The translations under genes and the position numbers were made by a program. A stretch of DNA of 64,000 bases from Congeria kusceri (taxonomy: Eukaryota; Mollusca; Bivalvia; Myida; Dreissenidae), in assembly GCA_027627225.1 (NCBI GenBank), contig CM051029.1, forward strand, positions 7,034,390 to 7,098,389. Reading direction: 5' to 3'. Positions 12,180 to 23,293 of the stretch are shown one piece after another. The first letter of the stretch is position 1; every line of letters begins with the position of its first letter. The notes below the pieces were generated by a model. The model saw only the letters and a list, made by a program, of their open reading frames with translations, was not told the origin of the DNA and did no database searches.

Positions 12180-14309
12180 CATCAATGCAGTCAGGTTCAC
12201 AATTTGCGACACACAGGGAAGAAAATTAGCATTAAATATTTTTTTTTTTATATAAACTTAACTTGTATACAAACATACAAATAGCATTTGCTGAGATTAT
12301 GTCATATTTAATTTATAGTTAATCCCACACATTATTTCATGCTTTCGACTTATATGCATGCATCGATATTAAACGTTCAGCTCGAAAGTATTATACGAAA
12401 CATAGTCGCCCAAGTAGGATGGTAGCGAGGTCAGACTGTAAGATAAGCACAATACTTAAATTACATAAACGGTCAATTCTACTTCTATTTTGTGAACTAA
12501 TATCTATTACATATGCTAGACTGGATCTTTATTCCCAGCAAATTTTGTGACATAGTACATATGTCTCAACTAAAATAACAGCAACCAGTCGCAATAGCAT
12601 ATAATTGCGACATAATTTTGTTTTTTGTAAACCATCTGAGATGGGACACTTTAATGTAGAATTTTTGATTTGTAAAGAAAGTCCCCATAAAACTGTAATT
12701 TTGACATTGTCTTATTTTAAGTCATATTTGCAATGATCAATATCTGTATTATTATTCATAAAACCGAAAAAAACACTGTGCTACTATCAATTTAAAACGG
12801 TTAAAGAATTATCCAGTTCTAGGAAAATCGGTCACAGTACTGTTCATTTTATATCAGGTAAGTAGATTGTAGTGATTATGTCAGAGATTTATGTTTTGAC
12901 ACAATACTTAGACAATTTACAGACATTAATCTGTTAAGAGATTATGGCAAGTAATCAGAATTCCAAGAACACGCTTTGATGTTCAATTCTCTGTAGTATC
13001 TAACCATATTTAAAATACAGACAGCTAATTTATTTTCAGCATGTTACGTCCCTAAAGTGATTATTCTTAAAATGTAATTACGGCGATTTACGAAGATCAC
13101 CTCAAGACATAAAGGAAACGTGCAGATCGGAAAGTAATCGATACGTTTAAAGGTTAAACATGTTCATATCAATTTTCCAAGGACACGTCAAACAAAAGTT
13201 GTGATAATATTTGCCGTAAGCATATTCACATTAGTTGTCCATTGTGATGGCTTTGACATTCGTAACAACACCATGCATACGCATACTAATGTTGATAAAC
13301 CAAGGCATTTGCAAAATACTTACGCAAAAGAAAATTGTATGTGAACACGTTCGTTTGTGATATTTTAACAATGGTCGTAATACATGTACACTATCAAACT
13401 AAGATACGGCTAATACGTTGACTTTCTCTATAGATGTCAATGTAAATACACTAAAATAAATATATATTTATTCTGTCAATCGATGCATAACAACTATATT
13501 AATGTGAAAGCTGACAGAATGTTCATTGTTTTGTCAGGAAGATCAATACATTTAACAGATTTTCCGGACAACCTTCGAAGATATAAATATCCCATTCATG
13601 GATATTGGTAGAATAATTTCGATGAAACCGTGCATCTTACATCGAATCTATTAGTATTAAAAACTCGTGAAAAATACGCTACATGTATCTTGGTAATACT
13701 TTTATGTTTTGTAGAAGAAAATAGCTTTTTAAATCAACTATTATAATAGTCAGATGTTTACTGGTTGATCTATTGTTAACAAACCATCTATTAGTAACAT
13801 ATTTACAAAATTTTCATAAAATTACATGTTAAAACTTATGAAATCTTATATCATGATGTATGATCATAATTTAATTATACTTCTTTGTAATGTTCCTTTT
13901 TATTACTTTTGAATGTACTCTTATAGATTTCGCTGATGCTTTTAGTTGCACATTTTTATTGATTCCATAGATTTTCCATAAAACATATGTTGGAAGTTAT
14001 TTTAAATATGTTTCGCAATGGGTGCTAAATTGCTAAGTATTATGTCAAGATATTTTATGGATAGTTTTGAATGTTAAATGGCAATACCTCAAATCAAAAG
14101 TGGCATGTTTAGCTGTTTTATTTGTTTTGAAAAGTAGTGCATGATACCATATTGCTTAGAGAGAGAGAATACACTGTTTAGGTTTGAACAGGTCATAATG
14201 GAACTGTCATTGTAAGGCGATAGTACAACATGTATATAGCCGAATGTTTTGTTTTAACTTTAATGGCGGCTTTATGTGCTGCAATTGGAATATTCATTTA
14301 AGAAATAAT
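12180..14309. other. 2.1 kb without a recognisable gene
   Basis: AT-rich, with every frame shorter than 60 codons. I see no repeat copies or RNA genes. Confidence 0.5.
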
Positions 14310-14720
14310 TTCCGATTTATCGTTGCGTATTGGCTAATAAACAACGATATCGAGTTCTGATACGTAGATATTAATAGCTACTCATCAGAACGACACAGAC
14401 TTGTAAATTAGCCGATAAACAACGATACTACAAAATTATTTCGATTCTAACATGATCTGACGAATATTTTTGCAATTGTTTTGAGAACGACACAGACTTG
14501 TAAATTTGCCGATAAACAACGATAATACAAAATTATTTCGATTCTAAGGTGATTTGACGAATATTTTTGCAATTGTAATGAGAACTACATTTTACTTTGC
14601 CCAGCTTAGATTCAGGACTATTTTTTGCGTTGTTTATTGGGTAGATTAACAACGATAATTGTATTCGTTGTCTATAGAAAAATTAACAAGTATCTGCTAG
14701 AATTGTTAAAAGACATACAA
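14310..14720 (+). repeat. Dispersed repeat family A, copy 2 (with 97-bp internal duplication)
   Basis: It begins with a palindromic block related to cgttgtttatcggctaataa, seen here as cgttgcgtattggctaataaacaacgat. It continues through gagttctgat, cgattctaa, tttttgcaattgtaatgaga, actacattttactttg and gttgtctatagaaa to ctgctagaattgtt. The unit starting gaacgacacagacttgtaaa at 14388 is repeated at 14485, period 97 bp, with few differences. The same order of blocks occurs at 63030-63350 without the duplication. Confidence 0.75.
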
Positions 14721-16020
14721 TAGAGAGAAATATGTGCAGTTTATATCACATCTTTAAAATAAAGTTTACTTTATTCAAATTAAAAGCGGATACAAATAGT
14801 GAGTTCAATGTATTTCATGAATGATTTATTATTCACTTTTGACTTGTGCATTTAACATTAATAGTTCCTATAATGCGCGATCATTTAATACAAAGGCTTA
14901 GCTACCAACAACATGAAAACAGTCACGGTAAAGTATTTTAAAACGTATTTTTATTCGATACCATACCTTTATTTCGAAAATACGTATGTATAATACGTTC
15001 CTTGTACGGAGCAGTAACATCGTTTATAAAATGCACTGCACGGCATGTGCATATTGGGCTATTATTTTTCTTCTAAATTCTAATAGCAGCACAGCCGTCA
15101 AGTGAGATATCGTTCTTAACCAACATCAAATGGCTGCAACCCGCATGCCAGTTTAAATCAAATTACTATATAAAAAAGCTCCAGGCGTGTTGTAAGAAAG
15201 GACAGTTTCAAGGCCAGTGACAATTAGGCTTAAATGCAAAGTGGTATGATGATCTCGTACTTGTTGTATATAATTAAACCATTTTCAGCAACTAACCGTA
15301 AGAAAAAAATGTATTTCCGTCTGGTTGAAAATATCAAATGGATACTTGCTGTGATGCGTATGTTGGAGTGGAAACATGCCATTATAAATGAATAGCTACA
15401 TTTTCAAATTGCATATTGTTTAGACAGGAGTAATATGCCGATTAGCGTGACTAAAACAAACAAACACGAGATGGTTCAGTTGCAATTCATTATGCAGAAT
15501 TGTGCATGCTTAAAGTTTTAAAAGTTTACCACAACGATGCAATTTATACTTGAGTATAATGTCTTACATACAGCGGGACATTCAAATCATGAAAATAACA
15601 TATATATTCAAATTATCCAAACTTCTTTTTATTTAACAGTATTGCGCAAATGTTTATAGCATTGAAACATTTGTATTGCACTCATTCCTTGTTTTCAAAA
15701 GAGATTATTTTTAGGAATCGTTAAGGATTTTGAGAGTGCTATACTTATTAAAATCTACTTCATCTTACTTAATTTGTCTTATTTTTATGCAAACCAATCC
15801 TTATCTCTTAAAGGATCCCTGCCGCTTAGGGCTTCAATTATAGAAATATGGGACTGCCGAGAGTAATTGAGTATGAAACATGATATATTGAAGGAAATTC
15901 GTTCTACGCGGTTGTCGTTTCTGTTGAATTTATTAGTTCTCTGGAGGGGTGGATAAGAATTGAATATAACAGGCTATTACTTTTAAACAATAAGGCAGCT
16001 CAATAAAGTGATAGAGGCGT
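14721..16020. other. Unassigned DNA
   Basis: AT-rich with no open frame of note and no repeat copy recognised. Confidence 0.5.
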
Positions 16021-16140
16021 AAGGTTACAAAATGTATTACCAAACGGTAGCATATATATGAGACAATGTCGAAGAGATTAAGGATACAACATGTATTACC
16101 CAAATGTTAGCATTAATATGGGACAAGACTGAAGATATTA
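16021..16140 (+). repeat. Two-unit tandem duplication, about 59 bp
   Basis: aaggttacaaaatgtattac (16021) recurs as aaggatacaacatgtattac (16080), and the similarity continues through gttagcat, atatgagacaa/atatgggacaa and gaagatatta. The copies are diverged. Confidence 0.75.
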
Positions 16141-17934
16141 AATATAATAATTGGCAAAGCGGTTGTTCAATAACAAGAAAAATCCAGAGAGACTTTTCAT
16201 AATGTCACGTTACAACCATGCAGGCGACTAATGACATTATTACGAAGAGTATAATGAATATTATGATATTATTAGATGGTTACCAATTAGATACAAAATA
16301 TGTTTAAAAATACGTGTTCCAACTTGATAAAGGAGGGAATTAATGTACACCACAAACGCTGTAAATACGTAATTTACGAGTACTTGCAATGAAGAAAAAC
16401 GTTCGGAATAAATACAGTAGAAAGTTCTTAGGTTTTCAACTAATTGAAAGTTCAACAGTATTCACTATTTATTAAGGAGCAGTGAACTTCACAATTATAT
16501 TATATTGAAATGAAATGACCCAATAACATATGAAGCGGATGCAACTAATCTCCTTGTTAATGAACGCATTAAATAGACTTTCAAAATGATTTAATACAGA
16601 TGTATACGTTTTCTCCTCAATGATTGCCTCAACTTGAGTTACGTTTGCACACAATCGTATAGTTATCACAACGAGAAATTAAACATGATGCTAACAAGTT
16701 AATGACAAATACAATAAAATCGTTCAGTAGCATACTTAATTATTAAATTAATCAATACATTGTATAACTATATGTTGTTAGTTTTTCTCAAGCATTGAAT
16801 CATGCCACCATTGCTTAAGGATTATTCAATTTTCATTGGATTTATACGAAAGATTGTTTTTGAGTTGTAGCTACAAATTTCACAGCACTTAAGGTAAATA
16901 ATCTCTGCATTATAAAGCTCTCAGATGGCCATGATAACAATGTTACGTGTAGACGATGCTGCCGTGTTTAATAACCTTTAGCAAAACACACATTCATAGT
17001 AAAAAATGGTCAAACGGGAGATGAATACCATTTCCGAGTTAAATGTTGCATGCAATTTTAAAAAACAAACCTGTCTAAAATTAAAATTGTATTTTTTATA
17101 TTTCTATTTAAATATTTTCTCGGAATTAAGGCTGTGTATTCACTTTTTGCTAAAGAAGACTATTTTTGATTAACATTCTGACTTACACTTGCAGTTACTA
17201 TCTGCTGATAGCTGATGGACTTTGACGTTTTGATCCAGAATGCAGACCTTTATGTTGCTGACGCAAATAGCGATAGTTGCACAGATTTAAGCATTGCAAC
17301 ACATTTTAACGTTTAATATCAAACACAATGGGTGCTGTTTGGAATAAAGGGGACATATTTGGGGATTTTAATACAGATAGCATGGTCATGGTTAGCACAA
17401 TGATCATGTCACAACAAGTTCACGTGAACTACGTAATGCATACAACAGTTGTGCATACGCACTTCTCTATTGAGCGAAACTATAGATTCGAACTTATAAC
17501 GAAGGTTCGACGTTTTATTGACGCCCAACCTCATGTTGTCTGCACAAACACGGTTCAAAGGTTGTTTTTGAAATGCGATTATGATGAGATAATTGGTCAA
17601 GACTTCTTGACAGTATTGCCTTTTTCCATTCATTGAGAACGTATCCTTTAGCTGTAAAAATAGTACTATACTCAGTCAGAAATCAAATGTACACGTAGAA
17701 GAACGCTGCTGTATACAAATGAGCTGTATATGTGCGGCGCTATTGTAAGAGAACAGTGCAACTATAAAAAGAAGACACAGCTTTAAGTGATCTTCATAGC
17801 TGCAACATGACACGCTCGAGTTTTGTTTAGACAAAGAAAAAAAAATCACAGTTGTTGAACTACCAACAAACAACCCGAAAAAACGTTCCAAAAACTGTGT
17901 TGTCAGGACATGTCAGAATCGACTTAATGTTTGC
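16141..17934. other. Unassigned DNA
   Basis: Frames of 60-102 codons occur on both strands (the longest, 17328-17636 plus, starts MGAVWNKGDIFGDFN), but none shows a domain or family signature and the plus and minus frames overlap. I do not call a gene. Confidence 0.45.
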
Positions 17935-18075
17935 ATTATGGTTGTTTATCGGCTAATAAACACATATTGGTGGTTCTGATGCAGTATATTAAACCAATTG
18001 GGCTAACGCCCTCACGGTTTAAATCATCCGCATAATAATTCCGAATTGTTGTTTATTAACTATAAATGAAACACA
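17935..18075 (+). repeat. Dispersed repeat family A, partial copy 3
   Basis: ggttgtttatcggctaataa followed by ggttctgat matches the left block of the copies at 14310 and 63030. It also contains the hairpin-like taaaccaattgggctaacgc / gccctcacggttta, whose inverse occurs in the 63-kb copy (ccacgagggcattagcccga). Confidence 0.55.
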
Positions 18076-18774
18076 GCTATACAATGAACGGCGTCAGGAC
18101 AATTTAACAGCGCCATAATAAAATAATAATTTCAGTATGTTAAACCAATCAAAACAAACTGAAATATAAATGAGTCAGGCCACTATACTCTTAATACTTC
18201 ACTTAAGGTTATTTGTAAGGCGTTACTGTAACACCGACAAACATCAATGACAACGTTTGTAATCTGGGCTCAAAAAGTAGGATGTAACATTTAGCTGTGT
18301 AGTTATATTTATGTTTAGTATATTCAAATACATTGTTTATATTTTAAATTAAGGTTTTTTATGAACAACATATTAAACCGTGTCCATATTGTATTTTATT
18401 GTTTGAATTCAAGACGCCGAAAACATGTTTATATTATAGTTTAACATTGATAAATATGTGACGGAACAATAGATCAAAAGTTTGTGGAGTTGTATAAACC
18501 ACAAATAAATAACTGTCTGTACTATAAAAAGTTGTAAAAGGTACACTGATAGCGATACATGTTGTTTTAGTTTATGATACGAACGCAACCCTGGTATATC
18601 CTAGCAGTTTTGTTTCTACGCTTAAGTCTATAATAGTTCTACAAAATATACAATACTTTTATTTAAAAAACAACAACAATTAAAACGAATCAGGCCAGTC
18701 GTGCTTGCAATAAAGCCTTGCGCAGTGCATCTAGCATATACTAACTCAATGCTGCTGTGTTTTGTTGTTTATCA

Positions 18775-18775
<1 letters not shown>
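18076..18775. other. Unassigned DNA
   Basis: Nothing recognisable apart from AT-rich sequence. Confidence 0.5.
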
Positions 18776-18814
<39 letters not shown>

Positions 18815-18918
18815 TATTATTATTATTTTATTATTATTGTGTTTTTTTTAATGAATAATAATATTAATTATTATTATTTTATTATTTTATTAATAAAACA
18901 ATAAAAAAAGAATAATCA
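18776..18918. repeat. (AAT)n/(ATT)n microsatellite, self-complementary
   Basis: A run of aat triplets (18776 to about 18812) turns directly into att triplets, so the tract can fold on itself. Irregular att/tta blocks follow to about 18905. A (TTA)n tract just beyond is the tail of the adjacent retroelement. Confidence 0.85.
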
Positions 18919-19383
18919 TTATTAGTATTATTATTATTATTATTATAGTATATTTATTCATACAAGATAATACATTGAGATAAAACAACATTGCCGTCGT
19001 TTGTACTATCCGACGAACATATTAGATGACGTTTATAATATCACAAACAAACCTTAAAAACACATATAAATTATGATTTTTTTACACAGTTGACAGACAC
19101 ACCCACAATGGAAATAAACAAATTTGAAAGAAATAGAATAAGATCAACATAGTGAAAGGCAATAATTTCCTAATCAATTATTAAGCATAAGAATTGTTTT
19201 ATATTTATGCTTAAACCCTGATAAGGAATTGATATCCCGAACATTAGAAGGTATATTATTCCGTATGTCCATCGCATTATAGGAACAAGATTTTCTATTG
19301 TAGTTCGTATTTATTTTCACATCAGAAATATCTCTATGGGTGGTGGACCTTAATGTGAAGCAATGTGTTTTTTTTGGTTTCAT
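18919..19383 (-). mobile_element. 5'-truncated non-LTR retrotransposon (LINE), 3' end only
   Basis: On the minus strand a remnant of the C-terminal end of a reverse-transcriptase ORF (19383-19174) is followed by about 250 bp of apparent 3' UTR, then tgaataaatatac and an ATA-type triplet tail ending near 18920. A truncated 5' end and a short-repeat tail are the usual products of target-primed reverse transcription. The lineage (CR1- or Jockey-like) is an inference from the protein tail alone. Confidence 0.6.
19174..19383 (-). pseudogene. LINE reverse-transcriptase ORF, C-terminal fragment
   Basis: The 69-residue frame carries the order of motifs typical of the C-terminus of Jockey/CR1-type pol proteins: FTLRSTTHRD, then NYNRKSCSYNAMDIRNNIPS, then NVRDINSLSGFKHKYKTIL and a stop. 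In active elements the middle block usually reads like 'SFSYxGxxxWNxLPxxIR' with 'SLxxFKxxLK' after it. Here the conserved Trp before Asn is Arg, and there is no polymerase domain upstream, so it is a relic. It has no independent function. Confidence 0.6.
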
Positions 19384-20342
19384 TTCACTGACACAAGTGA
19401 CGAGACAGAGGCGTACACAGTTAAAAGTACGACTCGAGCAAAAACAAACATACGTCGAGATTCATGAAACTTAGTTAATAGAACCAGACTCAAGGAGCGG
19501 AGTTGACGGATGTGCTTTGTAAAAATATCGCCAAGAAATTACTTGGGCATCAACCAAGTAATTACGCGAATGGAACATTCTAACGTCGCGTCGGAACAGT
19601 GAAATATGTGCTTCGTTGAGGTGCTCTGTATGATTCAGAGTGTATTGCAAGATAAAGCATACGTCGTGGAAGAAAACTAAGCTGTCAGGGCATGTCAGAC
19701 GGAGTATTTTATAACTACAATTGTGGTACAAGTATTATATGGTGGCGTCAAAATTGCTTTCCAGTAATTATCTAGTAAGTAAATAAAACAAGCCACATGT
19801 CCAGTTTCTTTTTTCCGTTTGTATATAATGCACATGTCTACATGTTACGTCACATTCATACATTGTTGCGCGAGTTGCATTCGTGTTTATTGTCCGGTGA
19901 AGTATTATTTCTTGTTCATGCTTACATGGTATGACAATGTCGGATGTTTTTCAAGTACCAAGGTCAAATTGCATTGTCCGTAACAGTATCGCACTGTGTC
20001 CATTTGTTTTCAGTATTAGCAGCGGATGTCTCATAACGAGGTTGCACTCGTAGATAACTGGGTGGTCATTTGGCTTTTATTCCAATATCTCGACTCCCGC
20101 ATTGCTTCTACGGGCGAAATAAAACATAATGTTCAACTGAGACGCATACAATAACAGAATCTCTCTTACTGTGGAATAGGACAAATTATTGTAATATCAG
20201 TTTTAGTATAAATATGTCAGATTCCAAGTACAAACATTCATCTTTGGTATCACACTATACTGTTTCTTATTAATATTTATTGTATTGCTATTGTATTTAG
20301 TGAGTATTTACCCCTTTAAATGTAAAAGTATTATTTTATTTT
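19384..20342. other. Unassigned DNA
   Basis: An 86-codon minus-strand frame (19471-19731) starts MYHNCSYKILRLTCPDSLVF but shows no family signature. Nothing else is supported. Confidence 0.45.
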
Positions 20343-20344
20343 AA

Positions 20345-20385
<41 letters not shown>

Positions 20386-20395
20386 CAAACACAAA
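20343..20395 (+). repeat. (AAC)n microsatellite
   Basis: About fifteen aac units after a short A run, decaying into acacaaacacaaaac. Such A/AAC tracts often mark SINE or LINE tails, but no body is identified upstream. Confidence 0.9.
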
Positions 20396-20655
20396 ACAAG
20401 TCATTCCAAAAACGAACAGGCCGACAATATATGAATGAAGACTTTAAGAAAGTCACAAAAATGTTAGGCTAGAAAAAAGTAAAGATGCTTAGATGAACAG
20501 TTAAATGTTAGTTTGTAATCACAAACTTTATAATTGCACATTGTGCGAAAGCTTACAAGGTTGTTTTAGTAATACTGTTTTTGGAGAATTCATAATATAA
20601 GCGTCTGAGAAATAAATGAACCAGTATTTATTGTCCTTTTGAAAAAGATAAGGAT

Positions 20656-21158
20656 TTAAAGGGAACTGTTCACAGATTGACAAGTTGAAAATGTTTCAAC
20701 TTTGTGTCACTGATTCCAAAAATTAAAGAACAGTGTATACAAGGGAGCAAAATAACACTACGGACTAGAAATATACTTTAAAAACTGTTTCTTTTATGAG
20801 TAATTATCAGTTGAAATTGATAAAATTATAAAGCGTTTGTAACTCTAAACGATGGACTAATTTGGAGTGTTTTTGTTCTTTTCGCTGAAACTGTTGATAT
20901 CACGTGGAACACTTACATACAGTATATAATGCTGGGTAAACTATAAAAGTCGGAATGGCTACGGCGATAGAGCCTTTTAATACGGAGGTCCCGGGTTCGA
21001 AACCCAGTGGAACCATTTTTGTTTATTTTCTTATTTTTCCTAAATACTTTTCTTGTTAGTATACTTGAGCTTTTTAGTTCCCATGCTTAAATATGTCAAG
21101 TTAAGATATTTAATGGCACACTTAAAAAAAACGAAAATCTTTGAACAAGTCCCTTTAA
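20656..21158 (+). mobile_element. TIR element (MITE-like) with internal tRNA-like module, second family
   Basis: The left end ttaaagggaactgttcacag and the right end ttgaacaagtccctttaa are inverted complements with few mismatches, giving a 503-bp element. The TTAA-like ends may include a target duplication. There is no ORF. A tRNA-like module with an excellent B box sits about three fifths of the way in. The internal sequence differs from that of the elements at 268-733 and 23294-23613, so this is a separate family with the same architecture. Confidence 0.75.
20948..21016 (+). other. tRNA-like module with canonical B box
   Basis: The A-box region is tggctacggcgatagagcc and the B box is gggttcgaaaccc, inside a T-arm that pairs well (ctgg(g)/ccag type). 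A T-run with the Pol III terminator pattern follows at 21014-21020. It lacks a clean acceptor stem, so I regard it as a tRNA-derived promoter inside the element and not a functional tRNA. Confidence 0.55.
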
Positions 21159-21222
21159 CTCAGAATGTTCTGATCGCAAGGCAGCCGCCATATCCATTCC
21201 ACTGCGAACTCAACAGCTTTTA

Positions 21223-21729
21223 TTAAATCCATCTCAATTCGTGTAAATGTCGTAAGGATGTACGGGCGCCGAAGCCCCTACGATTTTGTTTAACTGAAAG
21301 ATGTACGTATTTTTTAAAATCGGATGCTCGTAGCCAGTAAACATATCGTTGATGACATTGTACAATGTTCTGTGGAGGCTGTGCGACAATCGTGAACAGT
21401 GGCCGAAAACAAAAAACACATCGGGATATCGTAGTATTGTGCGGCATCTGTACGGCCCTCGCACATGTATCGCAAGGTTGTCGAAGGATGCCTGTCCGGT
21501 ATCCGTGAAATCGTACGGGTATTGCGCGATCATTGCGAAGCACCACCAAGGTAACATATGGATCGGCTATATTGTTGCCGCGATAACTGCTAGCGGGAGC
21601 AGCACCGACCACTGCACAGTTGTAGCACGGGTTCCGTATGATTTCCGTGAGAAGTGAGACCGCAGGACAGCCGCAAGGAAATCCAACGATTTCCGTATTA
21701 CCATAGCGCGGCTTCCGTTCTGTAGCCAT
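21223..21729 (-). CDS. Unrecognised intronless 168-aa cysteine-rich protein
   Basis: The ATG at 21729 is the first in the frame (a longer open frame upstream starts with TTG) and gives 168 codons ending in TAA. The predicted protein has two paired-cysteine modules: CGC...CYNC (C-x-C-x15-C-x2-C, about residues 19-39) and CDTC...CVFC (C-x2-C-x14-C-x2-C, about residues 86-106). The second has zinc-ribbon spacing. A basic, Arg-rich C-terminus follows (QNRRGFGARTSLRHLHELRW). No signal peptide or membrane segment is evident. The region is clearly richer in G+C than its surroundings, and an AATAAA signal overlaps the stop codon (ttaataaaag), giving a compact intronless unit. It lies between a TIR element and a tandem repeat. 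I do not recognise a family. A cargo gene of a mobile element, an integrated viral gene or a host retrogene are all possible. Confidence 0.45.
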   Translation of the reverse strand: MATERKPRYGNTEIVGFPCGCPAVSLLTEIIRNPCYNCAVVGAAPASSYRGNNIADPYVTLVVLRNDRAIPVRFHGYRTGILRQPCDTCARAVQMPHNTTISRCVFCFRPLFTIVAQPPQNIVQCHQRYVYWLRASDFKKYVHLSVKQNRRGFGARTSLRHLHELRWI

Positions 21730-21894
21730 TCGTTTAATGAGATAGGTTAGATATAATGTGTTCAATGATTGTAATGCGGGTTATATTGAGATGGCTGCAA
21801 GCGTTAAAAGACTTATGCAAAGTAATTATTGATTATGAACATATATGAATGATAAACATGGCCGTCCAAAGGACAGCTATATCCCCCGCCGTGA

Positions 21895-22870
21895 TCCTTC
21901 ATTAGATTTTAAAGGTGACTTTGAAGTATCACACTGACCTTAATCAGTTTCATGCAAATTCCTTAAGTGGGCATAGGAGATATGGAGCTGACACGAAATG
22001 GGGTCTCGAACATTTCACCTTTAAGTGTGACATTGACCTTGAGGTGGCAAGATTGCTCCATGCGTTCTGCACATCGCCTCAATGTGATAAACATTTGAGC
22101 TAAGATTTATGAAAATCCTTCAAAGGACATAGGAGATATGGAGCAGACACAAAAATGGAGGCTCAAACATTTTACGTTCAATTGTGACCTTGACCTCGAG
22201 GTGGCGTGACTGCCTCATGCCTTTTGCACATTGCCTAAATGTGATAAACATTTGAGGCAAGTTTCATGAAAATCCTTGAAAGGGCACAGGGGATACAGAA
22301 CGGACATGAACATACAGGATCAAACATTCAACCTTTAAGTGTAACATTGACCTTGAGTTTGCGTGACTGGCTTATGCCATCTGCACATGGTCTAAATGAG
22401 CAAAACATTTGAGCCAAGTTTCATGAAAATCCTTCAAACTGAATAGGCGATATGGAGCGGACATAAAAAACGGACACGAAAATGGAGGCTCAAAAAATTC
22501 AAATTCAAATGTGACCTTGACCTTGAGCTGGCGTAAAAGGCCTATGCCTTCTGCACATCGTCTCAATGACCTAAACATTTGAGCCAAGTTTCATGAAAAT
22601 CCTTCAAAAGGCATTGAGATATGGAGAGGACACGAAATGGAGACTATTTGACCTTCAAGTGTGACCTTGACCTTGAGCCAGCGTGACCGACTCAAACCTT
22701 CTGCACATCGTCTTAATGACCTAAACATTTGAGCCAAGTTTCATAAAAATCCTTCAAAGGGTATAGGAGATATGGAGCGGACACGAACATCTTACGAAAA
22801 GACGGACGGACGGACGATCGGACGGACGGAGGGCATTCCTATAACCCAAATGTCCTTTATTGCGGTTGGG
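21895..22870 (+). repeat. Tandem array of about 155-bp units carrying TGACCTTGACCTTGA
   Basis: About five and a half diverged units share, in order, atccttcaaaggg, ataggagatatggagcggac, acgaaaatgga, ggctcaaacatt, caagtgtgaccttgacctt, ctgcacatcgtctcaatg and aaacatttgagccaagtttc. The 'atatggag' landmark recurs near 21980, 22135, 22450, 22618 and 22770 (a decayed one near 22288), spacing about 152-168 bp. The array ends in a gacggacggacg run. ORFs of 62-71 codons here are repeat products. Confidence 0.9.
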
Positions 22871-23293
22871 GATTAATTAGTTTTTATAATTAGCTTTTAG
22901 TTTGTATTATTATTTAATGAATAATTAAACGTTCTGTGTATGTAATACTTAAGACCTTTTTATGGGCGCATTAGTTATTCATGAAGAATACATAATTTGT
23001 TCCACTGGGGATATTATCATTTACAAGACTCAAAGCAATAAATTAAAACAAAGTTCCAATTAAAACGATGTTTTGCACTTATATAATTGATATAAAAGTA
23101 TAATGTTGAACATTTAATCAAGTTGTCTGTATTTTTATGCAGTACATCATCGTGTACTAAATTCGGGATAATACAATTAATATACATTGCCACATAATAT
23201 TTCTCAAATCTGCCTACTAGTAGTTGCTTTTGTTCTTCAGCAAAACATGTGGATGAATTATTTAAATTAATCATTTGGGAGTTTTTCTCTTAT
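22871..23293. other. Unassigned DNA
   Basis: AT-rich. An 85-codon minus-strand frame has no recognisable features. Confidence 0.45.

Noticed and set aside
17328..17636. 102-codon plus-strand ORF
   Set aside because: No domain, no codon bias, overlapped by an equally open minus-strand frame. Consistent with chance.
21349..21657. 102-codon plus-strand and 107-codon minus-strand frames inside the 21.2-21.7 kb ORF
   Set aside because: Shadows of the longer, cysteine-patterned minus-strand frame in the same G+C-rich segment.
22371..22587. 71-codon minus-strand ORF ('MAQMFRSLRRC')
   Set aside because: It lies wholly within a unit of the tandem array, and similar fragments recur in the other units.
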